Of a stretch of 64,000 nt of DNA, positions 17,085 through 25,924 are shown in pieces (the stretch's first letter is position 1; each line of letters starts with the position of its first letter). Both the position numbers and the translations under genes were made by a program. Under the pieces are notes generated by a model. The model was not told the DNA's origin. It worked only from the letters and a program-made list of their open reading frames with translations, and ran no database searches. The DNA is from Streptomyces sp. DvalAA-43. GTDB lineage: Bacteria; Actinomycetota; Actinomycetes; Streptomycetales; Streptomycetaceae. The stretch covers positions 202,262-266,261 of the forward strand of contig NZ_FMBW01000039.1 of the NCBI RefSeq assembly GCF_900091725.1, read 5' to 3'.

Positions 17085-19126
17085 CGGTTTCCTCCCGCAG
17101 AGGGGAAGTCTTGGCCGGCCGGCTTCGATCCCCGCGATGTCCGCTGATCAACGATGGTGCTCACCTTGAAGTCGGCCCGTGCGGCCGTGTCCCCGGGCAT
17201 GTCCTGTCCGAGTACGAACTGCTGATTGAGGACCGCGGTCGAGAGCAGGTAGACGAAAGCCTGGTCCTCTTTCGTACTGACCTCACCGGTGGGCGTGGCC
17301 ATGATCTTCTTGACGAGCTTCCGGGCGAACACCGGGTCGATGCCGCCGATCTTCTCCAACTCCGTTTCCGAGAGGATGAGTTCCAGATAGTCGGGCCGTT
17401 GCTGCTTGAATACGGCCGCCCCGGGCGCGCGGTACGGCTGCTTCCGCCGGGTGAGACTCGATTCCGGCAGCTCGCCCCAGAACGCCTTCTTGAGAATGGC
17501 TTTCTCGTCGAAACCGTCGTCGAAGCGCATATTGATCGACGCCGCCGCGCGGACGACCGCGGGATCGAGGAACGGGCACCGGTTCTCGACACCGTGGGCG
17601 AGGCTCATGCGCTCTCCCTGGGTGGAGAGGAGATAGCCGGGCAGCAGCGTCTTGAATTCGAGCCACTGTGCCTTGCGGACCGGGCTCAGCGCCGCGTAGC
17701 CGGGTGTCGCGTCCGTCAGGGCCATGAGGTCCGCGAACGGATCGTCGCGTCGTTTCAGCAGACGGGCGGCGAACCGGCCGTTCTGGTACCGGAGTTCGTG
17801 AGAGAAGAGGCCGGGCAGCCGTTCGACGGCGAACTGCTCGAAGAGGCCCTTCAGCCGCGCCCGGTTCGCGGGGCCGAAGTGGCTCAGCTCCGGGTGTAGG
17901 CTGCCGATCCTGGCCATTCGCTCGTCGTCCGACAGTTCGCCCCATGAAGCGCGCAGCAGCGTCTCACGGAAGAGCGAATACCCGAGGAACGCCTCATCGG
18001 CGCCCTCACCGCTGAGGATCACTTTGATTCCGGCGTCCCGCGCATGGCGGGACAGAAGGAACATGGGGACGAACGCGGCACGGAACGCCGGTACTTCCGC
18101 GTGGTACACGGCGGACGGGAAGTTCGCGGCGATATCGGCACTCGACACGGCGATGGACGAGTGGCGCGTCCCGAGGTGCGAGGCGACGACCTGCTGGCTG
18201 CTCGACTCGTCGAAGACCGCGTCGTCGAACTCCACGGAGAATGTGCGGACCTCGTGCGCGGAGAGATCGGTCGTCAGCTTGGTCACGATGGAGGAGTCGA
18301 GACCGCCGCTCAGATAGACACCGACCTCGACATCGCTCCTGAGCCGCATCTCGACGCTCTCACGGAGGGCTTCGCGGACCGATGCGGCCGCTTCCCGTTC
18401 GGAGCCGGTGAACGGCGGTACGTCGAGTTCGAGCTCCGCGTAGTCGCCCAGAACCGCCCGCCCACCGCGAACGGTCAGATAACACCCCATCGGAAGCTGG
18501 CGAATGTGCCGGAAAGGGGTCCGGTCGGGCAACGGTGTCCACACCGCGAAGGTGGAGGCGAGTTCGCGGGGGTCGAGCTCGAAACGGAATCCCGGGAACG
18601 CACGGAAAGCCTTCATCTCGGAGGCGAAGAGGAATTCTCCGCTCCCGCCCCCCTGGGCTCCGCAGCCCTCGCGGTCGACGTAGAAGAGCGGCCGCTTGCC
18701 GTATCTGTCACGTGCCAGGAACAGGTCTCCCGACCTCACGTCCCGGATCGCCGCCGCGAACGCGCCGTTGAACCGGGGCAGGCACGCGGGCCCCCATTGG
18801 GCCCATGCCTGCAGAAACACCTCCGTGTCGGAGCGGGTACGGAACCGGCGGCCGAGCCCTCGCAGTTCCTCGCGCAGTTCGATGTGGTTGTACAACTCGC
18901 CGTTGAAGCAGATCCAGTAATGCTCCGTCGGGTCGGCCATCGGCTGGGCACCCGTGGCGAGGTCGACCACCGACAGCCGTGCCGTACCCATGGCGATGCC
19001 GTCGTCCAGGTAGTAGCCCGCCTCGTCCGGTCCGCGGTGGCGGATGAGCGACAACATGGAGGTCATCACCTCCGGCGTCGCTTCGGCGCGGAGCGAGGGC
19101 GCGACGAAACCTGCGATTCCGCACAT
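17081..19126 (-). CDS. asparagine-synthetase-like amidotransferase (glutarimide AMT)
   Basis: 681 residues with the full class-II glutamine amidotransferase and synthetase layout. Cys2 follows the initiator Met (MCGIAGF); RHRGPDE and FNGELYNH line the glutaminase site. The ATP-pyrophosphatase loop SGGLDSS starts at residue 273, and GEGADEAFLGY follows. In glutarimide pathways this family amidates malonyl-ACP to malonamyl-ACP, the starter whose nitrogen becomes the imide nitrogen. The gene sits between the free ACP and the PKS and overlaps the PKS start by ATGA. An AAGGAG ribosome site lies 8 bases before the ATG. A free asparagine synthetase is possible on sequence alone, but the gene context makes a pathway role much more likely. 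Confidence 0.9.
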   Translation of the reverse strand: MCGIAGFVAPSLRAEATPEVMTSMLSLIRHRGPDEAGYYLDDGIAMGTARLSVVDLATGAQPMADPTEHYWICFNGELYNHIELREELRGLGRRFRTRSDTEVFLQAWAQWGPACLPRFNGAFAAAIRDVRSGDLFLARDRYGKRPLFYVDREGCGAQGGGSGEFLFASEMKAFRAFPGFRFELDPRELASTFAVWTPLPDRTPFRHIRQLPMGCYLTVRGGRAVLGDYAELELDVPPFTGSEREAAASVREALRESVEMRLRSDVEVGVYLSGGLDSSIVTKLTTDLSAHEVRTFSVEFDDAVFDESSSQQVVASHLGTRHSSIAVSSADIAANFPSAVYHAEVPAFRAAFVPMFLLSRHARDAGIKVILSGEGADEAFLGYSLFRETLLRASWGELSDDERMARIGSLHPELSHFGPANRARLKGLFEQFAVERLPGLFSHELRYQNGRFAARLLKRRDDPFADLMALTDATPGYAALSPVRKAQWLEFKTLLPGYLLSTQGERMSLAHGVENRCPFLDPAVVRAAASINMRFDDGFDEKAILKKAFWGELPESSLTRRKQPYRAPGAAVFKQQRPDYLELILSETELEKIGGIDPVFARKLVKKIMATPTGEVSTKEDQAFVYLLSTAVLNQQFVLGQDMPGDTAARADFKVSTIVDQRTSRGSKPAGQDFPSAGGNR

Positions 19127-19160
19127 GCGGGGTCTCCTTGATCCAGTGGTCGTCGCGGTC

Positions 19161-19418
19161 TCAGTGGCCGTCGCGCTCGGCGAGCTTTTTCGCTACGAAG
19201 ACGTCGATGGCATCCAGCGAAGAGAAGATGTTCCTGAGCAATTCCTCGTCCGTCAGCTGGAGCGAGAAGTCCCTTTCAAGAGTGCTCAGGAGCTGGATGT
19301 ATCCGAAGGAGTCGATCACGCCGGTCTTGAACAGATCCGTCTCGGCGGTCAGTTCACCGTCGAAATCCACGAGGAACTGGTCCTCGATGAGCTTCTGTAT
19401 GTACTGCTTCCTGTCCAT
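19161..19418 (-). CDS. free acyl carrier protein
   Basis: 85 residues, the normal size of a stand-alone ACP. The phosphopantetheine serine is Ser37 in GVIDSFGY. The sequence is acidic and helical and less GC-biased than its neighbours. It lies 3 bases after the acyltransferase stop and 34 bases before the amidotransferase start. In known glutarimide clusters the matching ACP holds the malonyl group that the amidotransferase converts to malonamyl; that role is inferred here from gene order. Confidence 0.88.
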   Translation of the reverse strand: MDRKQYIQKLIEDQFLVDFDGELTAETDLFKTGVIDSFGYIQLLSTLERDFSLQLTDEELLRNIFSSLDAIDVFVAKKLAERDGH

Positions 19419-19421
19419 TTC

Positions 19422-20297
19422 TCACACTCCGCTCTTGCTGAGAACTTCCCGGGAATCGGCCTTCTCGATGCTTCTCACCATACGGAGAAGGGACTTACCA
19501 CCTATCTCCTCGTATTCGAGACCGGTGCCGCGGGAAAGTAGGTACCGGATACTGTCGGCCCATCGCACCGGCTCCACGAGCTGTCTGCTCAGCATTTCCG
19601 GTATCGTGCCCCGCTCGTAGGGTCGCCCCGTGACATTGGAGATCACGGCCGTTCCGGGCTCCTCGAACGTGAACTCTTTGAGAAAGCTTTCAAATTCGGA
19701 GCGGACGGGTTCCATGTGACGGGAATGGAAGGCGGCGCCGACCCGCAGCGACGCGAAGCGGATACCCCGCGCCTTCAGAGCGGCGTGGGCGGCACGCAGC
19801 GCGCTGTCACCGCCGGCGATCACGACCTGGGCGTCGGTGTTGTAGGCCGCCACGTCCACCCCCTCGACGCCGTCCTCCCGCAACAGATCGAGCAGGCGCG
19901 GAGCAGGGGTGTTCATGACCGCGCTCATCCCGCCGCCCGATGCCGCCGCCATGAGTTCGCCGCGCTTCCTGACGATCCGCAGACCCGTCTCGAAGTCGAA
20001 GACCCCTGCCGCCAGGAGCGCGTTGTACTCCCCCAGGCTGTGTCCGAGGCAGTAGTCGGCAGGCGGGCCCTCGCGGCGCTCACGCTCGAACGTGTGCAAC
20101 GCGTTGACGGTGAACAGGGCCGGCTGTGTGCACTCCGTCCGCGAGAGCACGTCGTCCTGATTGTCGCGGCAACGCGAGACCAGGTCGTACCCCAAAAGAT
20201 CGCTGGCGAATCGCGTCATACCTGGATAGCGGCCGAAAACATCTGCGCCCATCCCCCGGAACTGCGCTCCTTGCCCGGGGAAGAAAATCGCGAACAC
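19422..20297 (-). CDS. discrete malonyl-CoA acyltransferase (trans-AT)
   Basis: 291 residues from a GTG at 20297, chosen because GGAGG (20305-20309) lies 7 bases upstream and the protein then starts VFAIFFPGQGAQ, like other discrete ATs; an ATG at 20363 would add 22 unlikely residues. Motifs are GQGAQ near the N-terminus, GHSLGEYN with the nucleophile Ser, and AFHSRHM, the malonyl-type specificity signature. It would load malonyl onto the AT-less PKS carriers and the free ACP. It is the first gene of the minus-strand operon and divergent from the SARP activator. Confidence 0.92.
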   Translation of the reverse strand: MFAIFFPGQGAQFRGMGADVFGRYPGMTRFASDLLGYDLVSRCRDNQDDVLSRTECTQPALFTVNALHTFERERREGPPADYCLGHSLGEYNALLAAGVFDFETGLRIVRKRGELMAAASGGGMSAVMNTPAPRLLDLLREDGVEGVDVAAYNTDAQVVIAGGDSALRAAHAALKARGIRFASLRVGAAFHSRHMEPVRSEFESFLKEFTFEEPGTAVISNVTGRPYERGTIPEMLSRQLVEPVRWADSIRYLLSRGTGLEYEEIGGKSLLRMVRSIEKADSREVLSKSGV

Positions 20298-20432
20298 CGT
20301 GATGCCTCCAGGGTCTGCGCCGGTGGCCGGCCTACGCCACGCGGCGATGTCGGTTCCGCACATGCTCTGCCACCCCCCTTGCGGTCCACTGGCCGGAATG
20401 CTGATGACCCGGCACGATCACTGGTCCGGATC

Positions 20433-20461
20433 CTTGCCTGACACCTGCCGTTCGCTTGCCG
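20433..20461 (-). promoter_or_regulatory. SARP operator: three heptamers with 11-bp period
   Basis: Read on the minus strand, CGGCAAG, CGGCAGG and AGGCAAG occur at 20461-20455, 20450-20444 and 20439-20433, each separated by 4 bases. Direct heptamers at 11-bp spacing are the classic SARP binding pattern, and CGGCAAG is the consensus I recall for the SARP-LAL regulator PimR. They lie about 136-164 bases upstream of the acyltransferase start, on the side facing the biosynthetic operon. Confidence 0.72.
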
Positions 20462-20534
20462 GTCGCATCGGTATGCAGGAGAAGCACATTGCCAATTCAG
20501 TGATCGCTTATTAGCCATTCATCAGCCGAATCAC

Positions 20535-20577
20535 ATGACAGAACGCCTACTGTTCTAGGATCAATTCGCCGGAGAAG
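20535..20577 (+). promoter_or_regulatory. possible promoter and ribosome site of the SARP gene
   Basis: TAGGAT (20556-20561) is a good Streptomyces -10 hexamer. ATGACA (20535-20540) is a possible -35, although the 15-base spacing is short. An inverted repeat AGAAC-N7-GTTCT (20540-20556) overlaps. GGAGAAG at 20571-20577 is the only clear ribosome site nearby. Confidence 0.35.
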
Positions 20578-20595
20578 TCTCAAGCGTGAGAACGA

Positions 20596-23500
20596 ATGGG
20601 GCCGAAGATGTCTGCACGTCAGGCACAGAGCACACTGCTGCCGCCACCGTCTGCCGCCCGCTCCGGACCGGTGCTGCAGGTTCTGGGGCCCATGTCGGCC
20701 CAGTACGGAGGGCACGACATCCCACTCGGCCCGCCACGTCGCAGAACGCTGCTCGCGCTCCTGCTGATCAGGCTGGGCCGGGTCGTCCCCACCACCGTGC
20801 TCATCGAGGAGCTCTGGCGGGAGGAGCCGCCCCGGCGGGCCGTCGCCACCCTGCAGAGCCATATCTCCCATCTGCGCCGGGCACTGGCCCCCGCGGCCGG
20901 CCCCGACCGGTCGGCGGTCCTCCGCTACCGGGCCCCCGGATACGTCCTCGAACTGCCTCCGGAGCAAGTGGACGTCCACCAGTTCGAGCAGCTCTTCTCC
21001 ACGGGGCGGCGTTCCCTCTCCCGCCAGGATCCCGTCGCGGCCCGCGACCGGCTCACCCGGGCGCTCGCGCTGTGGCGCGGCTCCCCCTATGCCGAGTTCA
21101 TCACTCACCAGCCGCTCGCCGACGAGAGCACCCGGCTGGAACAGGTCCGGCTCACCGCCCTGGAAGCCTCCGCGGAGGCCGGTCTCGTCCTGGGCAGGAC
21201 CGCGGAGGTGGTCACGGAACTGGAACGCGAGGTACGTCAGCACCCCACCCGGGAGCGCCTGGTGGGCCATCTGATGACCGCGCTGTTCCGATCGGGCCGT
21301 CAGGCGGAGGCGCTGGAGGTGTACGAATGGACCCGCAGCTATCTGGTCGAGGAGTACGGCGTGGACACGACGGCCGAACTCCAGCAGCTGCACACCGCTC
21401 TTCTCCGGCAGGAACTCGGTGAGCAGCGGACACGCACCGTACTGAGTGATGAACTGCCGCTCAGGGCCACCGAATTCGCCCGGCCCATCCGGACCGTGCT
21501 GTCCGGCGGGACGGAGCGGCCGACAGAGGTGTCTCCCGCCGCCGTGAAGACCGCCATGCGCGGTGCGGGGAAGCCGCAGGAACCGGACCGTACGGCACCG
21601 GCCACGTCCACGGCCCCCGGGCTCCCCCTCTTCGAACCCGTGCTGCCGCCGCCATTGACGGGCCGGGAAAGGGAGTTGCGGCGCCTGGTCGCCGCGACGG
21701 CCGGCGCGGCGAAGGGCCGCGGACATCTTGCCTGCGTATTCGGCTCGTCCGGGCTGGGCAAGTCCCACCTCATGATGGAACTCGTCCAGCGCCTCCAGAG
21801 TGTCGACGAGAGCATAGAGACGGTGCGGAGCAGCTGCTTCTCCGGCGAGGGGGTCCCGCCGTACTGGCTGTGGACCCAGGTGCTGCGCCGACTGTCGGCG
21901 GCGCGACCGGACGCCTTCGAGGCGGCTGCCGCGCCGTTCGGCTCGCTGCTCGCGTCGCTGCTGCCCGGATACACCGGGAACGGCCACGGCCCCGACGGCT
22001 CGCCAAGCCCTTTCCGGGTTCACGACGCGCTCTGCGAAGTGCTGCTCTCGCTGGCCGCGCAGAGGCCGCTGGTGCTGCTGCTGGAGGACGTGCACTGGGC
22101 GGACACCGTCTCCCTGGACCTGCTCCGGCTGCTGACCACCCGCCGCCAGGGGCACCCCCTCAGCATCGTACTGACCGGCTGGGACCTGGAGGCCTGGCCC
22201 GATGCCTCGCGGTTCGGGGTGATGACCGAGGTGCTCAAGGGTCCGGACGCGGAGATCCTGCGGCTCGCCGGCCTGGCCCGCTCGGACATCGCCACGCTGG
22301 TCGACGCGCACGCGGGTCCGGGCGTCGACGAGCGGGTCATCGATGCGCTGCACCGCCAGAGCACGGGCAGTCCGTACTTCGTCCTGCAGATGCTCTCCCT
22401 GCTCTGCGACGCCAGGGACCTGCGCGAGCCCGGTGCCACGGACGAGATCCTCACCCTGATCGTGACGTGCGCGCGCAAGGTACTTCGCCAGGAGTTCGCC
22501 ATGCTGCCGGAACCGGTCCTGCGGCTTCTCCGTCTCTGCGCGGTCGTCGCACCCGATATCGACCTGGACGCGGTCTGCCGTGCCACCGGCGGCAATTCGG
22601 CCATCGCGCTCGTGGAGTCGGCCGTCCGGTACGGTCTGCTCGCTCCTGACCGGCAGCGCACCGGACGGCTCCGCCTCGGCCCTCCCCAGGCCAAGGAGGT
22701 GCTGGTCGGCGAGCTGACGGAGGAGGAGCGCCAACGACTGCACGCGCGATACGCCGATGCGCTGTCCCCGTACGTCAAGGTCGGGGGCGATCCGGCGGAG
22801 ACCGAGCGCGTCGCCCACCACGCCTGGCTCGCCAAGGACGTCATGCCCGCGAAGCGGGTGCTGCCCTGGCTCCTGCGCGCGGCGGAGAACGCGGAACTGC
22901 GCCTGGCCTCCGAGGAGCGCGAGATGTGGCTGCGACGCGCGGTCGGCATGGCCGGCGCACTGCCCGACGGCACGACCGCCCGCGACCTGAAGCAGCGGCT
23001 CCACCTGGAGCTGGGCCATGTACTGGGCCAGGTACGCGGCTTCGGTGACGCCGAGGCGGAGGCGGAGATCACCCGGGGATGCGCCCCTCATTCGGCGCCT
23101 CATGCGCCGGACGACCCGGCGGTCCTGTCGATGCTGGCCATGTCGCTTCTCGTCCGCGGCCGCTACGACGAGTCACGGCGGCTGTCCGTCCTGCTGAGGA
23201 ACATCGCCGAGCGCACCGACGGCCCGACGGCCCGGCTCGGCGCGGCGTACGGCGAGGGTATGGCGCTGCTCGCCCGCGGGCACCTGCCCGATGCGCTCAA
23301 AGAGCTGGAACACGGCGCGGAACTGGCGGAACGCCTCGCCCGCGAGGGCCGATTACCGGATGGAATGTACCGGTCCGACCCACGCGTCTACTTCCGCTGC
23401 TACTGCGTCCTCGCCCACTGGCTGCTCAACGACCGCGCGGCGGCCGCGGAGCAGCGCCGTCGCCTGCTGCGGCTGACGCGGCACGAGGGCAGACCGTGGG

Positions 23501-23937
23501 ACCGGATCCAGGCCCTCTACGTCGACGCGGTCGTGGCCGCATGGGAAGGCGACGTGGAGACCGCACGGGCCTCCGGTACCGAGGGCGTCGGGCTGGCCGT
23601 CGAGCACGGGTTGTCCTACTGGAAGGCCATGGTCCATCTGCCGCTGGGCTGGGCACTCACGTACACCGGCCGCCGGGAGGGGATCTCCGCCATGAAGAAC
23701 GCACTGGCCGAACTGCGGCGGTCCAGGACGAACATACGTCTCCCGCTCCACCTGGGGCTGCTGGCCCAGGCCCAGCACCACGCCGGGCAGCGGGAGGACG
23801 CCGTGGACACCCTGCGCACCATGGTCGCGGTGGTCGAGCACCGGCGCGAGTACGCGTACCTCAACTCCGCGCTGCCTGCCACGCACCTGCTGCACGAACT
23901 TCTGGGCCCGGAGTCGACAGAAACGGTACTGCCGTGA
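20596..23937 (+). CDS. SARP-family activator with AAA ATPase and C-terminal repeat region
   Basis: 1,113 residues. An OmpR-type winged helix (about 28-120) and bacterial transcriptional activation domain (about 125-275) form the SARP half. An ATPase half follows, with Walker A GSSGLGKS at 383-390 and Walker B LVLLLEDVHWAD near 498, then helical repeats to the C-terminus. This matches large PimR-type cluster activators. It is divergent from the acyltransferase-led operon and SARP heptamers lie between them, so it probably activates the PKS operon. Leu920 is encoded by TTA. The start is uncertain: ATG 20596 is 18 bases from GGAGAAG, ATG 20608 has only GGGG in front, and the well-spaced GTG at 20586 is out of frame. 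Confidence 0.9.
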   Translation: MGPKMSARQAQSTLLPPPSAARSGPVLQVLGPMSAQYGGHDIPLGPPRRRTLLALLLIRLGRVVPTTVLIEELWREEPPRRAVATLQSHISHLRRALAPAAGPDRSAVLRYRAPGYVLELPPEQVDVHQFEQLFSTGRRSLSRQDPVAARDRLTRALALWRGSPYAEFITHQPLADESTRLEQVRLTALEASAEAGLVLGRTAEVVTELEREVRQHPTRERLVGHLMTALFRSGRQAEALEVYEWTRSYLVEEYGVDTTAELQQLHTALLRQELGEQRTRTVLSDELPLRATEFARPIRTVLSGGTERPTEVSPAAVKTAMRGAGKPQEPDRTAPATSTAPGLPLFEPVLPPPLTGRERELRRLVAATAGAAKGRGHLACVFGSSGLGKSHLMMELVQRLQSVDESIETVRSSCFSGEGVPPYWLWTQVLRRLSAARPDAFEAAAAPFGSLLASLLPGYTGNGHGPDGSPSPFRVHDALCEVLLSLAAQRPLVLLLEDVHWADTVSLDLLRLLTTRRQGHPLSIVLTGWDLEAWPDASRFGVMTEVLKGPDAEILRLAGLARSDIATLVDAHAGPGVDERVIDALHRQSTGSPYFVLQMLSLLCDARDLREPGATDEILTLIVTCARKVLRQEFAMLPEPVLRLLRLCAVVAPDIDLDAVCRATGGNSAIALVESAVRYGLLAPDRQRTGRLRLGPPQAKEVLVGELTEEERQRLHARYADALSPYVKVGGDPAETERVAHHAWLAKDVMPAKRVLPWLLRAAENAELRLASEEREMWLRRAVGMAGALPDGTTARDLKQRLHLELGHVLGQVRGFGDAEAEAEITRGCAPHSAPHAPDDPAVLSMLAMSLLVRGRYDESRRLSVLLRNIAERTDGPTARLGAAYGEGMALLARGHLPDALKELEHGAELAERLAREGRLPDGMYRSDPRVYFRCYCVLAHWLLNDRAAAAEQRRRLLRLTRHEGRPWDRIQALYVDAVVAAWEGDVETARASGTEGVGLAVEHGLSYWKAMVHLPLGWALTYTGRREGISAMKNALAELRRSRTNIRLPLHLGLLAQAQHHAGQREDAVDTLRTMVAVVEHRREYAYLNSALPATHLLHELLGPESTETVLP
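23353..23355 (+). promoter_or_regulatory. TTA leucine codon in the SARP gene (bldA control point)
   Basis: Codon 920 is TTA, in frame with the SARP coding sequence (in the run GRLPDGMY). Together with the TTA in the PKS gene this puts both activator and synthase under likely bldA dependence. The codon is seen; the regulation is inferred. Confidence 0.8.
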
Positions 23938-23984
23938 CGATCCCGGGGGCCGTGTACGACGCAGGCGGGCCGGCCGGATGATCG

Positions 23985-24449
23985 CGGCATCGGCGGGCCC
24001 CTCGCGGACCTCGTGTGAATAGCGCTCGCGGATGTCCTCGGCAATCACCGACCGCTCGCGGAATTCGACGGGAAAGCGGATCCGCGGGAGATCCGGGCCC
24101 GGTTGAGGATGCTCGTCCTCCAGCCGTCCATGGATCCCCGGGTGTGGTTCGCAGCCGACGAGATGTCCCCGCCGGCCGCCGAGTTCCTGGCGGCTCACGG
24201 TCGGCGCCACCGCGATGCCGACGCGGCGCTCGCCGGCCGCACCGCCTCATGCGGCCGGACCGGACCACGAGTGCGGCCACCCCTCGGGGATCACGCCGGG
24301 CTTCGCCGTACTCGGCGGGCAGCTCGCGGTGGGCGCGGGCGTACCCGCGGAACTCAGGATACTCGCCGAACAGCACGAGGACGTGAGGCAAAGGGCCACC
24401 GGCGTTCCAGATCTTGCGGGCCGGAGAGAAACTCCACAGGCGTGCTCAT
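23985..24449 (-). pseudogene. possible frameshifted gene remnant, family not recognised
   Basis: The 657 bases between the SARP gene and the next gene hold no clean reading frame. On the minus strand, an ATG at 24449 with GGAGG six bases upstream begins MSTPVEFLSGPQDLE and stops after 31 codons. Protein-like sequence continues in a second frame (HVLVLFGEYPEFRGYARAHR, about 24395-24290) and then in a third (RFPVEFRERSVIAEDIRE, about 24085-24030). This pattern suggests one decayed gene with at least two frameshifts. I cannot name the family, and chance open frames in GC-rich DNA remain possible. Confidence 0.3.
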
Positions 24450-24594
24450 AGGGCCCCTCCAACGAAAAAGTTCCCATTGCCAACGGAACCCTTATCGAAT
24501 TTTTAGCAGGGCAGGCGGGCAGAACCAGCGTAAAACGGATGACCCCGAGATGGGGGCTCCCCAACCAGCTCATCGTGGGCTTAACTTAGGTGTC

Positions 24595-25089
24595 ATGACC
24601 TCCCCCCGCTCCACCTACGGCGGCGGCTACTACGCCGCACCGTCGTTCCCCGACACTCCGATCTACGACTCCCTGGTCGCGGAGCGGGGCACCCCTCAGA
24701 TCGCGCCGATCCGAGTCCCTGCCGCCTATGACACCGGCAACAGCTATCTGCCGGCTCTCCCGGCGGCGCTGCCGGCTCTTCCCGCGGCGCCTTCCCAGCC
24801 CGTTCCGTCGTACGGCTACCAGCAGCCGCCGGCTCAGCAGGGTTACGCGCCGATGCAGCCCGCTCAGTTGCAGCACGCCCCGGCGCCGTACATCCCGCAA
24901 CAGCCGTCCGCGGCCCGCGGCGGATATCAGGCGCCCCATCCGCAGCAACAGCAGCGGCCCGCGCCGGGCACGGGCTACGAGGCGATGCGTCCGGCGTCAC
25001 CGCGACCGGCCCCGGCGCCGCGTCAGGCCCCGGCGCCCTCGCCCTACGAGGATCCGTACAACCGCCCGTACCAGGGCCGGGGGTACTGA
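24595..25089 (+). CDS. DUF6643-type Pro/Gln/Tyr-rich protein
   Basis: 164 residues starting MTSPRSTYGGGYYAAP. The N-terminal 60 residues are a compact conserved-looking block (PDTPIYDSLVAERGTPQIAP); the rest is low complexity, rich in Pro, Gln, Ala and Tyr, ending YQGRGY. I recognise it as a family widespread in Streptomyces chromosomes, of unknown function, which helps mark the end of the biosynthetic cluster. There is no strong ribosome site. TAACTT at 24582-24587 lies where a -10 element would sit for a leaderless message, and the 130 bases before it are unusually AT-rich. No signal peptide or membrane segment is evident. Confidence 0.8.
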   Translation: MTSPRSTYGGGYYAAPSFPDTPIYDSLVAERGTPQIAPIRVPAAYDTGNSYLPALPAALPALPAAPSQPVPSYGYQQPPAQQGYAPMQPAQLQHAPAPYIPQQPSAARGGYQAPHPQQQQRPAPGTGYEAMRPASPRPAPAPRQAPAPSPYEDPYNRPYQGRGY

Positions 25090-25315
25090 ACCGAAGGTCA
25101 CGCACGGTCGCACGGAGTCGTCGTCGAGCCATGGGGACTCGACGGCGGCTTCGGCGTTGCCGCACCGGACGGGCCGTCAGCTCGGCCGGGCGGGCGGGAA
25201 CTCACGGGGGTGGCCGGTGCGTTGACCGGGGTGAGGTTGCTCTCTCTTCGCCGTCTTCCGCGTGCGAAGCATCCCGTGTCCGGCCAGGACGGACACGGAA
25301 GGGGGGTGCAGGACT

Positions 25316-25924
25316 GTGCGAGCGGTCACGGGTGTGTGGCGCTGGCGGCACAATCCCCTGCGCCGCGCCACCGACCGGCGCGAGGCGTGGGTGGCTCTTG
25401 TCGCGTTGCTCCTCATGGTGCTGGCGGCGCCTGCCCTGGGCTGGGTATGCGCGGCGCAGACCGACGACGCCCTGCAGAGATCGGTACGGGCCCAGCGGGC
25501 CGGGCGTCATGCCACCACCGCCGTCGTGGAGCGCCTGTCCCCGAGCGCGCCACGTCATGTCGCCGACCCCGAGATCTCCTCGGAGCACGCTTCGCAGACC
25601 TCGGTGGTGGCCCGCTGGAAGGCCCCGGACGGCACGAAGCGCCGCGGCACCGCGCTGACCGCCTCCCGGAGGACCGGCCCCGGCGCCCGGGTGGAGATCT
25701 GGACGGACTCCGAGGGGCGCCCGGTGCCGCGGCCCATGGACGCCGCCACGGCCCGTGCCCATGCGGTGCTGGCCGGGATCGGGGCGATGCTGCTGGCCGC
25801 CGGACTGGTCGAGTGCATACGCCTGCTGATCGTCCGGCACATGATGAAGGGGCGGTACACCCGGATCGACCGGGACTGGGCCGAGGCCGGTCCGGACTGG
25901 GGCCGGACGGGGACCGGCAGCTGA
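25316..25924 (+). CDS. Rv1733c-family membrane protein
   Basis: 202 residues from a GTG at 25316 that follows a GGAAGGGGGG tract about 9 bases upstream. The N-terminus has the family's NPLRRATDRREAWVAL motif running into a first membrane helix (about residues 20-42). A soluble domain of about 90 residues sits outside the membrane, then a second helix (about 145-168) and a short basic tail. Function in the family is unknown. It stands alone; the next gene starts about 150 bases on. Confidence 0.8.
   Translation: MRAVTGVWRWRHNPLRRATDRREAWVALVALLLMVLAAPALGWVCAAQTDDALQRSVRAQRAGRHATTAVVERLSPSAPRHVADPEISSEHASQTSVVARWKAPDGTKRRGTALTASRRTGPGARVEIWTDSEGRPVPRPMDAATARAHAVLAGIGAMLLAAGLVECIRLLIVRHMMKGRYTRIDRDWAEAGPDWGRTGTGS

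Noticed and set aside
11622..17147. A very long plus-strand open frame (about 1,841 codons) opposite the PKS
   Set aside because: It is codon-aligned with the PKS frame on the other strand. High GC at third positions removes stops there, and the translation has no domain motifs.
20298..20363. ATG 20363 as the acyltransferase start
   Set aside because: The extra 22 residues do not resemble AT N-termini, and the GTG at 20297 has a perfect GGAGG site.
20586..20588. GTG with ideal spacing from GGAGAAG as the SARP start
   Set aside because: It is out of frame with the SARP coding sequence and opens a frame without domain motifs. A sequence error here cannot be excluded.
20497..23103. Long minus-strand frame opposite the SARP gene
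   Set aside because: It is antisense to a clear SARP-ATPase coding sequence, and its translation is low-complexity with no recognisable fold.
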